This document shows positions 9,351-20,081 of a stretch of 64,000 nucleotides of DNA, one piece after another (the first letter of the stretch is position 1; every line of letters begins with the position of its first letter). A program made the translations under genes and the position numbers. Under the pieces are notes generated by a model. It saw only the letters and a program-made list of their open reading frames with translations. It did not search any database and had not been told where the DNA came from. The DNA lies in the NCBI RefSeq assembly GCF_000794385.1, contig NZ_JTJB01000036.1:1-64000 (forward strand), in the 5' to 3' direction. This DNA comes from Thermus sp. 2.9. GTDB lineage: Bacteria; Deinococcota; Deinococci; Deinococcales; Thermaceae.

Positions 9351-10494
9351 CAGACTTGACCGCTATACCGCATAGAGCCCCAGGAAGCGCAGGGCGGAGA
9401 GGGGGTTGAAGGAGAAGGCCTCCAAGGCCGCCTTCTTCTCCCTGACCCCTTGGCGGTGAAGCATGGAGACCAGAAAGGCCCGGAGGGCCGCCAAGACCTG
9501 TGCCCCCACCCCCCGCACCTGGCAGGCATCCTCGTGGAGGAGAACGTCCCGTACCCAAAAGGACCGGTTCTCTACCTCCCACCGGTAAAGGAGAAGCTCC
9601 CCAAGCCGCCTCGCCTCCGCCACCTCCGGCCCCAAGCTGGTGAGGGCGTAGCTCACCGTCCGCCGCACCTCCCCCGTCCCCTTGTGCCTCACCTCCCGCT
9701 CCATCCGCACCACCTGCCTGGCCCCAGGGAAGGCCCGCACCTCTTCCGGCAGGTAGGGGGAAGCCCAAACCCGGTAGGTCCACACCTCCCCATCCCGCAC
9801 CAGATTCCACACCGCCTCGGTCTCGCCAGGAAGCCGCCTCTCCTCCATGCCCTTGAACACCTCCAAGGCCCACTCCAAAAGTTCCCCCTGGTTAGCCTTC
9901 AGGACAAAGAGGTACGCCCCCCTTTTTGCACCACCTTCCCCGCTAACTCCGGGTACAGGTACCCCGCGTCCCCCACCACCACCTTCCCCTTGAGCCCCTC
10001 CGCCCCCAGGCGGTCCAGGAGCTCCAAAAGGGCTTGGTCCTCCCTCCCCTCCGCCCGGGCCTGGGCCAGGGTGGTATGGAGGTGCAGGGCCAGGACCTCC
10101 ACCAGCTTCACCTGGGCGCTTTTCCCCTTGCCGCTTCCCCGCAGGTGCTTCCCGTCTACCACCAGGACTTCCCCAAGGTCGGCTTCGGGGAAGACCTGGA
10201 GGAGGGCCGCTTGGAGCTTTTCAGGATCCAGGCGGTGAAGGAGAAGGGTGATGGCGGTGTGGCCTGGGGCCTTGCGCAGGCCCAGGTGGGGCAAGAGGTG
10301 GGGGTTGGCGCGGGCGAAGCGTTCCACGCCCCTCAGGGAGTCCACGCGGGAAAGAAAAGCCACCAGGATGAGGGCCAGGAGGCCCCAAAGGGGGTACTGC
10401 CGGTTGCGGGCCCGGGGGTCGGGGATCTGGGACAGGGCTTCGCGCAGGGTCATGCCCCCTCTTTACTCCAGGAGCCGCATATAGGTCAAGTCTG
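9351..10494 (-). mobile_element. ISAs1-like insertion sequence, copy A
   Basis: A 1144-bp element with 11-bp perfect terminal inverted repeats CAGACTTGACC / GGTCAAGTCTG. It is flanked by a 9-bp direct repeat CCTGGCATG (9342-9350 and 10495-10503), the target duplication. It carries one transposase region on the minus strand, split into two frames. It is inserted between secG and the threonine/serine dehydratase gene without breaking either. Internally it matches copy C. Family assignment rests on the transposase fold motifs (D, D, E and the VENRSFW region), not on a database search. Confidence 0.93.
9363..10453 (-). CDS. Transposase, ISAs1-like, two overlapping frames (copy A)
   Basis: DDE transposase read from an ATG at 10453. 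Frame 1 (9899-10453, 184 aa) holds the N-terminal DUF-like region (LREALSQIPDPRARNRQYPLW), the first Asp (VVDGKHLRG) and the second (VVGDAGYLYPELA). Frame 2 (ending 9363) holds the catalytic Glu region (RWEVENRSFWVRDVLLHEDA). The switch is at AAAAAGGGGGG, where a -1 shift joins QKGG to AYLFVLKANQG and gives about 363 aa. The promoter uses TTGACC within the inverted repeat as -35 and TAAAGA as -10, 18 bp apart. Programmed shifting is inferred from conservation of the split in three copies. Confidence 0.85.
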
Positions 10495-10511
10495 CCTGGC
10501 ATGATGGGGGC

Positions 10512-11444
10512 ATGGACCTCGCCGACCTCTACGCCGCTTTCCGGCGCATCGCCCCCTACACCCACCGCACTCCCCTACTCACCTCTAGCCTCCTGGACGC
10601 CATTTTGGGCAAGCGCCTCCTCCTTAAGGCCGAGCACTTGCAAAAGACGGGGAGCTTCAAGGCGCGGGGAGCCCTTTCCAAGGCCCTCGCCCTGGAAAAC
10701 CCCAAGGGCCTCCTGGCGGTTTCCAGCGGCAACCACGCCCAGGGCGTGGCCTACGCCGCCAGGGTGCTTGGGGTCAAGGCCCTCATCGTCATGCCCGAGG
10801 ACGCAAGCCCCTTCAAGAAGGAGGCGGCCAAAGCCTACGGGGCCGAGATCGTGGACCGGGGCGTCACGGTGGAAAACCGGGAGGAGGTGGCCCAGGCCCT
10901 CCTCCAGGAAACGGGCTACGCCTTCCTCCATCCCTTTGACGACCCCTTGGTGGTGGCGGGGCAGGGGACGGTGGGCCTGGAGCTTTTGGCCCAGGCGGCA
11001 AAAAAAGGGCTTTTCCCGGAGGCGGTCCTGGCCCCCGTGGGTGGGGGTGGGCTCCTCGCCGGGGTGGCCACGGCGGTGAAGGCCCTTTCCCCCACCACCC
11101 GGGTCTTGGGCGTGGAGCCCCTGGGGGCGGACGACGCCCGGCAAAGCCTCCTCCGCGGGGAGAGGGTGCGCCTGGAAAAGGCCCCCAAGACCCGGGCGGA
11201 CGGGGTGCGCACCCTAAGCCTGGGGCGGTTCACCTTCCCCATTCTGAAGGAAAAGGCGGACGGGGTCTTGGCCGTGAGCGAGGAGGCCATCCTCGAGGCC
11301 GAACGCCTCCTCTTCACCCGCGCCAAGCAGGTGGTGGAGCCCACGGGGGCCTTGCCCCTGGCGGCGGTGCTGGAGCACGGGGCGAGCCTGCCCAAGACCC
11401 TGGCCCTGGTGCTTTCCGGGGGAAACCGGGACTTCTCTCCCTAG
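10512..11444 (+). CDS. PLP-dependent threonine/serine dehydratase family protein
   Basis: Fold-type II PLP enzyme deaminating threonine or serine (or a hydroxyaspartate) to a 2-oxoacid. The 310-aa protein has the PLP lysine in TGSFKARGALSK near residue 50, the substrate loop SSGNHAQGVAYAARVLG, and the phosphate-binding GGGGLLAG. It has no C-terminal ACT-like regulatory domain, so it resembles catabolic TdcB or serine racemase-type enzymes more than allosteric biosynthetic IlvA. The ATG follows a GGGGG ribosome site. IS copy A ends 17 bp upstream and has separated the gene from any native promoter. It runs toward fhs with a 22-bp gap. Confidence 0.85.
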   Translation: MDLADLYAAFRRIAPYTHRTPLLTSSLLDAILGKRLLLKAEHLQKTGSFKARGALSKALALENPKGLLAVSSGNHAQGVAYAARVLGVKALIVMPEDASPFKKEAAKAYGAEIVDRGVTVENREEVAQALLQETGYAFLHPFDDPLVVAGQGTVGLELLAQAAKKGLFPEAVLAPVGGGGLLAGVATAVKALSPTTRVLGVEPLGADDARQSLLRGERVRLEKAPKTRADGVRTLSLGRFTFPILKEKADGVLAVSEEAILEAERLLFTRAKQVVEPTGALPLAAVLEHGASLPKTLALVLSGGNRDFSP

Positions 11445-11466
11445 AGGGAAGGGGTAAGCTTACGCC

Positions 11467-13098
11467 GTGATCGTCAAGGAAGCGCTCTTACCCATTGAGG
11501 AGGTGGCGGCCAAGCTGGGCCTGGGCCGCGAGCGGCTTTACCTCTACGGCCCCCACATGGCCAAGGTCCTGGGCGACCCCCCCAAGGCCAAGGGGCGCCT
11601 CATCCTGGTCACCGCCATCACCCCCACCCCGGCGGGGGAAGGCAAAACCACCACGGCCATCGGCCTGGTGGACGGCTTGTGGCGGCTGGGCAAGCGGGCG
11701 GCCTTGGCCCTGCGGGAGCCCTCCTTGGGCCCGGTCTTCGGGGTGAAGGGCGGGGCCACGGGGGGCGGGAAGGCCCGCATTGAGCCCCGGCACGAGATCA
11801 ACCTCCACTTCACCGGGGATTTCCACGCCGTGACCTCGGCGGTAAACCTGCTCAACGCCCTCTTGGACAACCACCTGCACCAAGGGAACGAGCTGGGGAT
11901 TGACCCGAGGCGCGTGGAGCTCAAGCGGGCCATTGACATGAACGACCGGGCCCTGCGCCACATCGTCTTGGGCCTGGGGGGAAAGGCCCACGGCGTGCCC
12001 CGGGAAGGGGGGTTTGAGCTCACCGTGGCCAGCGAGGTCATGGCCCTCATGAGCCTGGCCCGGGACTTCAAGGACCTGAAGCGGCGTCTGGGGGAGATCC
12101 GCCTGGGCTTCACCCTCGAGGGCAAGCCGGTCTACGCCAAGGACCTGGGGGCGGTGGGGGCCATGGCCGCCCTCCTGCGCCAGGCCTTCTGGCCCAACCT
12201 GGTGCAGACGGCGGAGGGGAACCCCGCCTTCGTCCACATGGGGCCCTTTGGCAACATCGCCCACGGCACCAACTCCGTGCGGGCAAGCCTCTTCGCCCTG
12301 GGCCTGGCGGACTACGTGGTCCAGGAGGCGGGCTTCGCCACGGATTTGGGCATGGAGAAGTTCATGAACGTGGTGGCCCGCACCACAGGGCTCGTCCCCG
12401 AGGCGGTGGTCCTGGTGGCCACCATCCGGGCCCTGCGCTACCACGGGGGGCAGGACGCCTACGAGATGCCCGACCTCAAAGCGGTGAAGGCGGGCCTGGC
12501 CAACCTGGAAAAGCACGTGGAAAACGTGCGGCTTTTCGGCTACACCCCGGTTTTGGCCCTGAACCGCTTCCCCACGGACCTCCCGGAGGAGATCGCCCTG
12601 GTGCGGGACTTCGCCCGGGAGCAGGGCCTGCCCTTCGCCTTGAGCGAGGTGTACGCCAAGGGGGGCGAAGGGGGCCTGGAGCTGGCGGAGAAGGTGCTGG
12701 AAGCCCTCTCCCTTCCCCACGCCTACCGCCCCCTCTACCCCTTGGAAGCCCCCTTGGAGGAAAAGGTGGCGGCCATCGCCCAAAAGGTCTACGGGGCCCA
12801 GGGGGTGGAGTGGAGCGAGGAGGCCAAGCGGGCCCTTAAGGCCGCCAAGAAGGAAGGGTGCGAGGCCTTGCCCGTGGTCATGGCCAAGGCCGCCACCTCC
12901 TTGTCCGATAACCCCAAGCTCCGGGGCAGGCCCACGGGCTTCACCGTGCGGGTCACGGACCTAAAGTGCCGCTTCGGGGCGGGCTTCGTGGTGGTCTACA
13001 TGGGCGGGATTGAAACCCTCCCCGGCCTGCCCAAGGTGCCCCAAGCCCTGCGGATTGACGTGGACGAGGAGGGGAACATCCGGGGCATGGACTACTAG
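11467..13098 (+). CDS. fhs: Formate-tetrahydrofolate ligase
   Basis: ATP-dependent activation of formate to 10-formyl-THF for one-carbon metabolism. The 543-aa protein starts at a GTG, near the usual 550-560 aa. Motifs are the P-loop [16 protein letters not shown] near residue 60, [18 protein letters not shown], the [13 protein letters not shown] segment and the C-terminal [24 protein letters not shown]. It follows the dehydratase by 22 bp and ends overlapping carA (convergent) by 4 bp. Link between the two upstream genes is plausible through serine/glycine one-carbon metabolism, but that is inference. Confidence 0.95.
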   Translation: MIVKEALLPIEEVAAKLGLGRERLYLYGPHMAKVLGDPPKAKGRLILVTAITPTPAGEGKTTTAIGLVDGLWRLGKRAALALREPSLGPVFGVKGGATGGGKARIEPRHEINLHFTGDFHAVTSAVNLLNALLDNHLHQGNELGIDPRRVELKRAIDMNDRALRHIVLGLGGKAHGVPREGGFELTVASEVMALMSLARDFKDLKRRLGEIRLGFTLEGKPVYAKDLGAVGAMAALLRQAFWPNLVQTAEGNPAFVHMGPFGNIAHGTNSVRASLFALGLADYVVQEAGFATDLGMEKFMNVVARTTGLVPEAVVLVATIRALRYHGGQDAYEMPDLKAVKAGLANLEKHVENVRLFGYTPVLALNRFPTDLPEEIALVRDFAREQGLPFALSEVYAKGGEGGLELAEKVLEALSLPHAYRPLYPLEAPLEEKVAAIAQKVYGAQGVEWSEEAKRALKAAKKEGCEALPVVMAKAATSLSDNPKLRGRPTGFTVRVTDLKCRFGAGFVVVYMGGIETLPGLPKVPQALRIDVDEEGNIRGMDY

Positions 13099-14270
13099 AC
13101 CCCGTGCCGGTCGGGGCGGCTTTTCTCCACGGGGAGGCCCGTGGCCCCGTGGAAGGCCTCCACCTCCTCCAAGAAGCGGCGGAAGAGGTAGAGGGCGTCG
13201 TGGGGCCCGGGGGCGGCCTCGGGGTGGTACTGCACGGAGAAGACGGGGTAGCGGGCGTGGGCCATGCCCTCGAGGGTCCCATCGTTCAGGTTGATGTGGG
13301 TGGGGCGGAACTCCTTGAGGGAGTCTATGTCCACGGCGTAGCCGTGGTTTTGGCTGGTGATCTCCACCTTGCCCGTGAGGAGGTTCTTCACCGGGTGGTT
13401 GGCCCCCCGGTGGCCGAACTTCATCTTGTAGGTGCGCCCCCCCGCCGCCAAGGCCAGAAGCTGGTGCCCCAGGCAAATGCCAAAGGTGGGCAGAAGCCCC
13501 ATAAGCTTCCAGATGGTCTCGTGGGCGTAGCGGGGCATGGAGGGGTCGCCGGGGCCATTGCTGATGAGGAGGCCATGGGGCTCCAGGGCCATGATCTGGC
13601 TCGCCGGGGTCTTGCCGGGGACCACGATCACCTCAAAGCCCAAGGCGGCCAGGTTCTCCACGATGGCGTGCTTGATGCCAAAGTCCATGACCACGATGCG
13701 CCGCCCCGACTTCAAGGTGGGCCAGGCGTAGGGCAGGGGGGTGGAGACCTCAGGGGTCATGTCCCGCCCGTCAATGTCCGTCCAGGCCTTGGCCTCCTGG
13801 CGAAGGGCTTCCAGCTCCTCCTCGGTGAAGGCGTGGTCGGGGGTGCCGTAGAGGCTTGCGTGGGCGATCACCCCCTTCAAGACCCCCCCTTCCCGGATCT
13901 TGCGCACCAGGGCCCGGGTGTCTATGCCCTCAATCCCCACCACCCCGTAGAACTCCATGAACTCCCCGATGGTCTGCTGGGCCCGGGGGTTGGAGGCCAC
14001 CCGGCTGAACTCCTTGGCCGCGAAGCCCCGCACCCAGGGGCGGTTGGACTGCATGTCATAGACGTTGACCCCGTAGTTGCCCTGGTGGGGGTAGGTCATG
14101 ACCACGATCTGCCCGTGGTAGCTGGGGTCGGTCATGATCTCCTGGTAGCCCGTCTGGGCGGTGTTAAAGACCACCTCCCCCACCGTCTTCCCCCGGGCGC
14201 CGAAGGCGTAGCCGCGGTAGACGGTGCCGTCTTCCAGGACCAAAACGGCGCGCTCCTTTACTCCCGCCAT
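13095..14270 (-). CDS. carA: Carbamoyl-phosphate synthase small (glutaminase) subunit
   Basis: Hydrolyses glutamine and passes ammonia to CarB for carbamoyl phosphate, the precursor of arginine and pyrimidines. The 391-aa protein has the small-subunit N-terminal domain ([18 protein letters not shown]) and a class I glutaminase domain with ISNGPGDPS, the nucleophile elbow GICLGHQLL and the [10 protein letters not shown] catalytic His/Glu. It lies 21 bp downstream of the GNAT gene in the argG-argH-GNAT-carA run, so it is probably under arginine control. carB is not in the window. Confidence 0.95.
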   Translation of the reverse strand: MAGVKERAVLVLEDGTVYRGYAFGARGKTVGEVVFNTAQTGYQEIMTDPSYHGQIVVMTYPHQGNYGVNVYDMQSNRPWVRGFAAKEFSRVASNPRAQQTIGEFMEFYGVVGIEGIDTRALVRKIREGGVLKGVIAHASLYGTPDHAFTEEELEALRQEAKAWTDIDGRDMTPEVSTPLPYAWPTLKSGRRIVVMDFGIKHAIVENLAALGFEVIVVPGKTPASQIMALEPHGLLISNGPGDPSMPRYAHETIWKLMGLLPTFGICLGHQLLALAAGGRTYKMKFGHRGANHPVKNLLTGKVEITSQNHGYAVDIDSLKEFRPTHINLNDGTLEGMAHARYPVFSVQYHPEAAPGPHDALYLFRRFLEEVEAFHGATGLPVEKSRPDRHGV

Positions 14271-14291
14271 TCCCCCTCCATCCCAGCCATT

Positions 14292-14825
14292 CTAGCCCCC
14301 GAAGGCTCCGGGAGAAAGGTGCTTGATGACGGCGATCTCCCGGCAGTTCTCGTAAAAGGGGCAGGCGTTGCACTCGCTCCAGACCTTCGGGGGAAGCGCC
14401 TCCCGGCTCGTCACCTGGTAGCCCAGGTTGCGGAAGAAGTTCACCTGAAGCGTCCAGGCGAAGACCCGGGGAAGCCCCAGGTCGCGGGCCTCCCGCTCCG
14501 CCCCGAGGACGAGCCAGCGCCCAAGCCCCTGGCCTTGCCGGGCCGGGTGGACGGCGAGGCCCCGGATCTCCGCCAGGTCCCGCCAGAGGACGTGGAGGGC
14601 CACGGTGCCCACGATGTGGCCGTCCTCGTCCTCCAGGACCTGGAAGTCGCGGATGTTCTCGTAGAGATGGCTGTGGTTGCGCACCAGCATCAGGCCCTTC
14701 TCCGCCCAGTAGCGGATGAGCCAGTAGATGGCATCCACATCGCTCAGGCGCGCCTTTCTCAGCTCCACCCCCACCTGCGGGCGCACCTCGGGCAGGGCTG
14801 CCGTGGGAAGCTCCAGTTCAAGCAA
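14292..14825 (-). CDS. GNAT N-acetyltransferase, probable short-type N-acetylglutamate synthase
   Basis: A 177-aa GNAT protein. The acetyl-CoA loop is seen in [20 protein letters not shown], and a C-terminal Cys pair occurs in [12 protein letters not shown]. Its place directly after argH resembles the ArgA-like acetyltransferases found beside or fused to argininosuccinate lyase, which make N-acetylglutamate for arginine synthesis. I choose the TTG at 14825, which has a GGAGG site upstream and overlaps the argH stop by 8 bp; the longer upstream frame lies inside argH. The function is inferred from family and neighbours. Confidence 0.78.
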   Translation of the reverse strand: MLELELPTAALPEVRPQVGVELRKARLSDVDAIYWLIRYWAEKGLMLVRNHSHLYENIRDFQVLEDEDGHIVGTVALHVLWRDLAEIRGLAVHPARQGQGLGRWLVLGAEREARDLGLPRVFAWTLQVNFFRNLGYQVTSREALPPKVWSECNACPFYENCREIAVIKHLSPGAFGG

Positions 14826-16206
14826 GACCCACCTCCTTCTTGGCCTCCAGGATCCTTTCCCGCACCGCCTCCGGGGCCGTGCCTCCAAAGGAGCGGCGGC
14901 GGTGGATGGCGGTCTCCAGACGCAAAATGGGCAAAACGTCCTCGGCGAAGAGGGGGTGGTGGGCCTTGAGCTCCCCCAGGGTCAGGTCCTTCAGGCTCCG
15001 GCCCTCCTCCACAAGCCGCCGCACCAGCCGCCCCACCACGTGGTGGGCCTCCCGGAAGGGTAGGCCCTTTTCCGCCAGGTAGTCGGCGAGCTCCGTGGCC
15101 AGGGAAAACCCCTCCTCCGCCGCCCGCCACATCCGCTCCCGGCGCCACCTAAGCCCGGGCAGGAGGGCGGCGAGGAGCTTGAGGCTATCCCGGTAGGTGG
15201 CGAGGGCGTCCAATAAGGGCTCTTTGTCCTCCTGCAGGTCCTTGTTGTAGGCCAGGGGAAGCCCCTTCACCACGGCGGAAAGCCCCACCAAAGCCCCCAG
15301 GACCCTCCCCGCCTTGGCCCGGATGAGCTCCAGGATGTCCGGGTTCTTCTTCTGGGGCATGATGGAGGAGCCGGTGGCGAAGGCGTCGGGAACCTCCACG
15401 AAGCCGAACTCCTCCGCGCTGTAGAGGATGAGCTCCTCCGCCAGGCGGGAGAGGTGGAGCATGCCGATATTTAGGGCGGAGAGGACCTCCAAGACGAAGT
15501 CCCGGCTGCCCACGGCGTCCAGGGAGTTGCGCATGGGGCGGGCGAAGCCAAGCTCCTTGGCGGTGAAGTGGCGGTCTATGGGAAACCCCGTCCCCGCCAG
15601 GGCGGCGGCCCCCAAAGGGCTTTCGTTGAGGCGCTCCCGGGCGTCCTGAAGCCTGCCCGCATCCCGGGTGAGCATCTCGTAATAGGCCAAAAACCAGTGG
15701 GAAAGGAGGATGGGCTGGGCCCGCTGCAGGTGGGTGTAGCCGGGAAGGACGAAGAGGGGTTCCAGGTGCTTTTCCGCCTCCTGGACGAGGACCCGGCGCA
15801 CCTGCAAAAGGAGGGCCAAAAGCTCGTCTATGGCCGCCCGCAGGAAAAGCCTAAGGTCCGTGGCCACCTGATCGTTGCGGCTGCGGGCGGTGTGGAGCTT
15901 GCCCCCCGGGGGGCCGATGAGCTCCATGAGGCGGGCCTCGAGGTTCATGTGGACGTCCTCGAGGTCCTCCCGCCAGGGGAAGGTGCCCGCCTCTATTTCC
16001 TCCTCTATTTGGTCAAGTCCCTTCAGGATGGCCTTTAGCTCCGCCTCCGAAAGGAGGCCCACGGCCTGGAGCATGCGGGCGTGGACCCGGTTCTGCCAAA
16101 GATCCTCCCGCCAAAGGGCCCGGTCAAAGGCCAAGGAGGCGTTGAACCGGGCGGCCAGGGCGTCGGGCCCCTCTTGGAAGCGCCCTCCCCAGGTCCTATG
16201 CCCCAC
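14818..16206 (-). CDS. argH: Argininosuccinate lyase
   Basis: Last step of arginine synthesis: argininosuccinate to arginine and fumarate. The 462-aa protein starts at a GTG overlapping the argG stop by 11 bp. Family signatures are [20 protein letters not shown] at the N-terminus, [19 protein letters not shown] (catalytic His), [16 protein letters not shown] and the fumarase-superfamily loop [12 protein letters not shown]. It is 3' to argG and 5' to the acetyltransferase, as in other Thermus. The open frame continues upstream through argG, but that part is out-of-frame shadow. Confidence 0.95.
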   Translation of the reverse strand: MGHRTWGGRFQEGPDALAARFNASLAFDRALWREDLWQNRVHARMLQAVGLLSEAELKAILKGLDQIEEEIEAGTFPWREDLEDVHMNLEARLMELIGPPGGKLHTARSRNDQVATDLRLFLRAAIDELLALLLQVRRVLVQEAEKHLEPLFVLPGYTHLQRAQPILLSHWFLAYYEMLTRDAGRLQDARERLNESPLGAAALAGTGFPIDRHFTAKELGFARPMRNSLDAVGSRDFVLEVLSALNIGMLHLSRLAEELILYSAEEFGFVEVPDAFATGSSIMPQKKNPDILELIRAKAGRVLGALVGLSAVVKGLPLAYNKDLQEDKEPLLDALATYRDSLKLLAALLPGLRWRRERMWRAAEEGFSLATELADYLAEKGLPFREAHHVVGRLVRRLVEEGRSLKDLTLGELKAHHPLFAEDVLPILRLETAIHRRRSFGGTAPEAVRERILEAKKEVGLA

Positions 16207-17397
16207 GCCGCCCCTCCACCATGGCCCGCACCCGCAGGCGCAGGGCGTTGATCTTGATGAACCCCTCGGCGTCCTTCTGGTCGTAGCCGCCCAGCTCGTC
16301 AAAGGACACCAGGTCCTTCTGGTAGAGACTCTTTTCCGCCTTGCGCCCCACCACGTAGACGTTCCCCTTGTAGAGCTTGAGCCGGGCCACCCCGGTGACG
16401 CTCTTGGCCACGTGGTCAAAGTAGGCCTGGAGGGCCTCCCTTTCAGGGGCGTACCAGAAGCCGTAGTAGACGAGCTCGGCGTACTTGGGGGAAAGCTGGT
16501 CCCGCTGGTGCAGGACCTCCCGGTCCAGGGTGAGGCTCTCCACCGCCCGCCGGGCGTGGTAGAGGATGGTCCCCCCCGGGGTTTCGTAGACGCCCCGGGA
16601 CTTCATACCCACAAAGCGGTTTTCCACTAGGTCCACCCGCCCCACCCCGTGCCGGCCGCCCATCTCGTTGAGCCTCTGGAGGAGGGCGGCGGGGGAAAGG
16701 CGCTCCCCGTTCACCGCCACCGGGTCGCCTTCAAAGAACTCCACCTCCACGTACTCGGGGGTGTCGGGGGCTTCCTCGGGGTCCACGGTCATGCGGAACA
16801 TCCCCTTGGGGGGCTCGGCCCAGGGGTCCTCCAGGACCCCCCCCTTCGTAGGAAATATGCAGGAGGTTGGCGTCCATGGAGTAAGGCTTTTCCTGGGTCA
16901 CGGGCACGGGGATGCCGTGGGCCTGGGCGTAGGCGATCATCTCCTGCCGCCCCTTGAAGCTCCACTCCCGCCCACGGGGCGATCACCTTGATCCCAGGCT
17001 TTAGGGCGTAGGCGGTGAGCTCAAAGCGCACCTGGTCGTTGCCCTTGCCCGTGGCCCCGTGGGAGACCGCCTCCGCCCCCTCTTCCTCGGCGATCTTCAC
17101 CAGGTACTTGGCGATTAAAGGCCGGGCGATGGAGGTGCCCAAGAGGTAGTACCCCTCGTAAAGGGGAAGGGCGCGGAACATGGGGAAGACGAAGTCCCGC
17201 ACGAACTCCTCTTTGAGGTCCAAGGCGATGGCCTTGGAGGCCCCCGTGGCCAGGGCCTTCCGCCTAGCCTCCTCCACCTCCTCCCCCTGGCCGATGTCCG
17301 CCGTGAAGGCGATGACCTCGGCGCCGTAGGTCTCCTTGAGCCACTTGAGGATGATGCTGGTGTCCAGCCCGCCGGAGTATGCCAAGACGATCTTCAT
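16196..17397 (-). pseudogene. argG: Argininosuccinate synthase, two frameshifts
   Basis: ArgG joins citrulline and aspartate with ATP. The N-terminal part (ATG 17397; [23 protein letters not shown] loop through VIAPW) and the C-terminal part ([13 protein letters not shown] to the stop at 16196) are separated by two breaks. One is an extra C near 16971-16973, where PWREWSFKG is expected; the other is a run of eight C at 16837-16844, where seven would keep [11 protein letters not shown]. Removing one base at each gives a 400-aa protein of normal length. The middle frame ([16 protein letters not shown]) is intact between the two breaks. Sequencing insertions are more likely than decay, because argH and carA downstream are intact. 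Confidence 0.9.
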
Positions 17398-17411
17398 GCC
17401 AACTCCCAGTC

Positions 17412-17442
17412 TACCCCCAGGTGGGGGTATGCATAAGTATAC
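17412..17442 (-). promoter_or_regulatory. argG upstream inverted repeats, possible arginine-repressor site
   Basis: Two inverted repeats lie 15-45 bp upstream of the argG ATG: TACCCCC-AGGT-GGGGGTA (17412-17429) and the imperfect, AT-rich palindrome GTATGCATAAGTATAC (17427-17442). The second stands out in a GC-rich genome and is the size of an ArgR half-operator pair, also offering TATACT as a -10 box. The first would form a hairpin next to the ribosome site. Binding by ArgR is a guess from context. Confidence 0.4.
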
Positions 17443-17447
17443 AAAAC

Positions 17448-17472
17448 GCCGAGGTGCTCCCCGCACCTCGGC
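17448..17472 (-). terminator. Terminator after the sucA-sucB-lpd operon
   Basis: A perfect 10-bp stem GCCGAGGTGC / GCACCTCGGC with a 5-nt loop lies 17 bp after the lpd stop. On the minus strand it is followed by GTTTTGT, a short T tract. It separates the sucA operon from argG, which is transcribed in the same direction. Confidence 0.75.
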
Positions 17473-17489
17473 CCGAAAGCCCTCCCTGC

Positions 17490-18857
17490 CTACAGGTGAA
17501 TCGGCTTCTCCCACGCCGCCAGGGCCGCCTCCTTGAGGATTTCCGAAAGGGAGGGGTGGGCGTGAGGAGCGCGGCCCAGGTCCTCGGCGCTCGCCTTGAA
17601 GAAAATGGCCAAGGCGGCCTCGGCCAGCACGTCCCCCACCCGGGCCCCGATGCCGTGGACCCCCAGGATGCGGTCCGTCTTGGCGTGGGCCAGAACCTTG
17701 ACAAACCCTTCCGTTTCGCCCATGGCCCGGGCGCGGCCGCTGGCGGAGTAGGGGAACTTCCCCACCTTATAGGGAATGCCCCGTTCCCTTAGCTCCTCCT
17801 CCGTGTAGCCCACCCCCGCCACCTCGGGGTGGGTGTAGACCACGCTGGGGATGGCCTGGTAGTCCACGTGGCCAAACCCCGTGGCCATGTGCTCCACGGC
17901 GGCGATCCCCTCCTCGCTCGCCTTGTGGGCGAGCATGGGCCCCCTTATGACGTCCCCAATGGCGTAGATGTGGGGCACACGGGTCCTCAAGTGCTCGTCC
18001 ACAGGTATCCTCCCCCGCTCGTCCGTGGAAAGCCCGGCGTTTTCCAGGGAAAGCCCCTCGGTGTAGGGCCTGCGGCCCACGGCCACGAGGACCCGGTCCG
18101 CCTCGAGGACCTCCCCCCCCTCAAGCTCCACCCGGGCCCCCTTGCTCTCGGGCACCACGGCGGTAACCCGCACCCCGGTGCGGATCTTCAGGCCCTCCTT
18201 TTTGAAGACCCGCTCCGCCGCCCGGGAAAGCTCGGCGTCCATGGTGGGGAGGATGCGGTCCATGTACTCCAAGACGGTGACCTCCGCCCCCAGGCGGTGC
18301 CAGACCACCCCGAGCTCCAGCCCGATCACCCCGCCCCCCACCACGACGAGGCGCCCCGGCACCTCGGGGAAGGAAAGGGCCTCGGTGGAGGTCACCACCC
18401 TTTCCCCGTCCACCTGGGCCCACGGGGGGATGAGGGGGGCGGAACCGGTGGCGATGAGGATGTAGCGGGCGGACAACTCCTCCCCCGTTTCCTCCACCAA
18501 GACCTTGCGGTCGGAGAGGAAGCGGGCCGTGCCCTGGTGGCGGGCGACGCCGTTTTTCTTGAAGAGGAACTCAATCCCTTGGGTGTTGGCCTGGACCACC
18601 TTGTCCTTGTGGGCGAGGAGGGCGGGAAGGTCCAGGGAAAGGCCCTCCACCTTGGCCCCCAGGAGGCCCTTCTTCACCTCGTAAATGCGCTCCGTGGTCT
18701 CCAAAAGGGCCTTGGAGGGGATGCACCCCACCCTGAGGCAGGTCCCTCCCAGGGCCTTCTCCTTCTCCACCACCCCCACCGTCAGGCCCAGCTGCGCCGC
18801 CCGGATGGCGGCCACGTACCCCCCGGGGCCCGCCCCGATGACCAAGAGATCGTACAC
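17490..18857 (-). CDS. lpdA: Dihydrolipoyl dehydrogenase (E3) of the 2-oxoglutarate dehydrogenase cluster
   Basis: FAD disulfide oxidoreductase that reoxidises E2 dihydrolipoamide and makes NADH. The 455-aa protein has the N-terminal FAD loop [19 protein letters not shown], the redox disulfide [16 protein letters not shown], the NAD loop [12 protein letters not shown], the second FAD motif [20 protein letters not shown] and the dimer-interface catalytic His in [10 protein letters not shown]. It starts at a GTG 1 bp after the sucB stop. A second, distinct E3 is encoded at 42735 with the branched-chain complex. Confidence 0.94.
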   Translation of the reverse strand: MYDLLVIGAGPGGYVAAIRAAQLGLTVGVVEKEKALGGTCLRVGCIPSKALLETTERIYEVKKGLLGAKVEGLSLDLPALLAHKDKVVQANTQGIEFLFKKNGVARHQGTARFLSDRKVLVEETGEELSARYILIATGSAPLIPPWAQVDGERVVTSTEALSFPEVPGRLVVVGGGVIGLELGVVWHRLGAEVTVLEYMDRILPTMDAELSRAAERVFKKEGLKIRTGVRVTAVVPESKGARVELEGGEVLEADRVLVAVGRRPYTEGLSLENAGLSTDERGRIPVDEHLRTRVPHIYAIGDVIRGPMLAHKASEEGIAAVEHMATGFGHVDYQAIPSVVYTHPEVAGVGYTEEELRERGIPYKVGKFPYSASGRARAMGETEGFVKVLAHAKTDRILGVHGIGARVGDVLAEAALAIFFKASAEDLGRAPHAHPSLSEILKEAALAAWEKPIHL

Positions 18858-18858
18858 G

Positions 18859-20070
<1,212 letters not shown>

Positions 20071-20081
20071 CTTTTACCTCC

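Noticed and set aside
13104-14969. 621-codon open frame on the plus strand
   Set aside because: Antisense shadow of carA and the GNAT gene, rich in Gly/His/Pro/Val as expected from a GC-rich complement; no start context.
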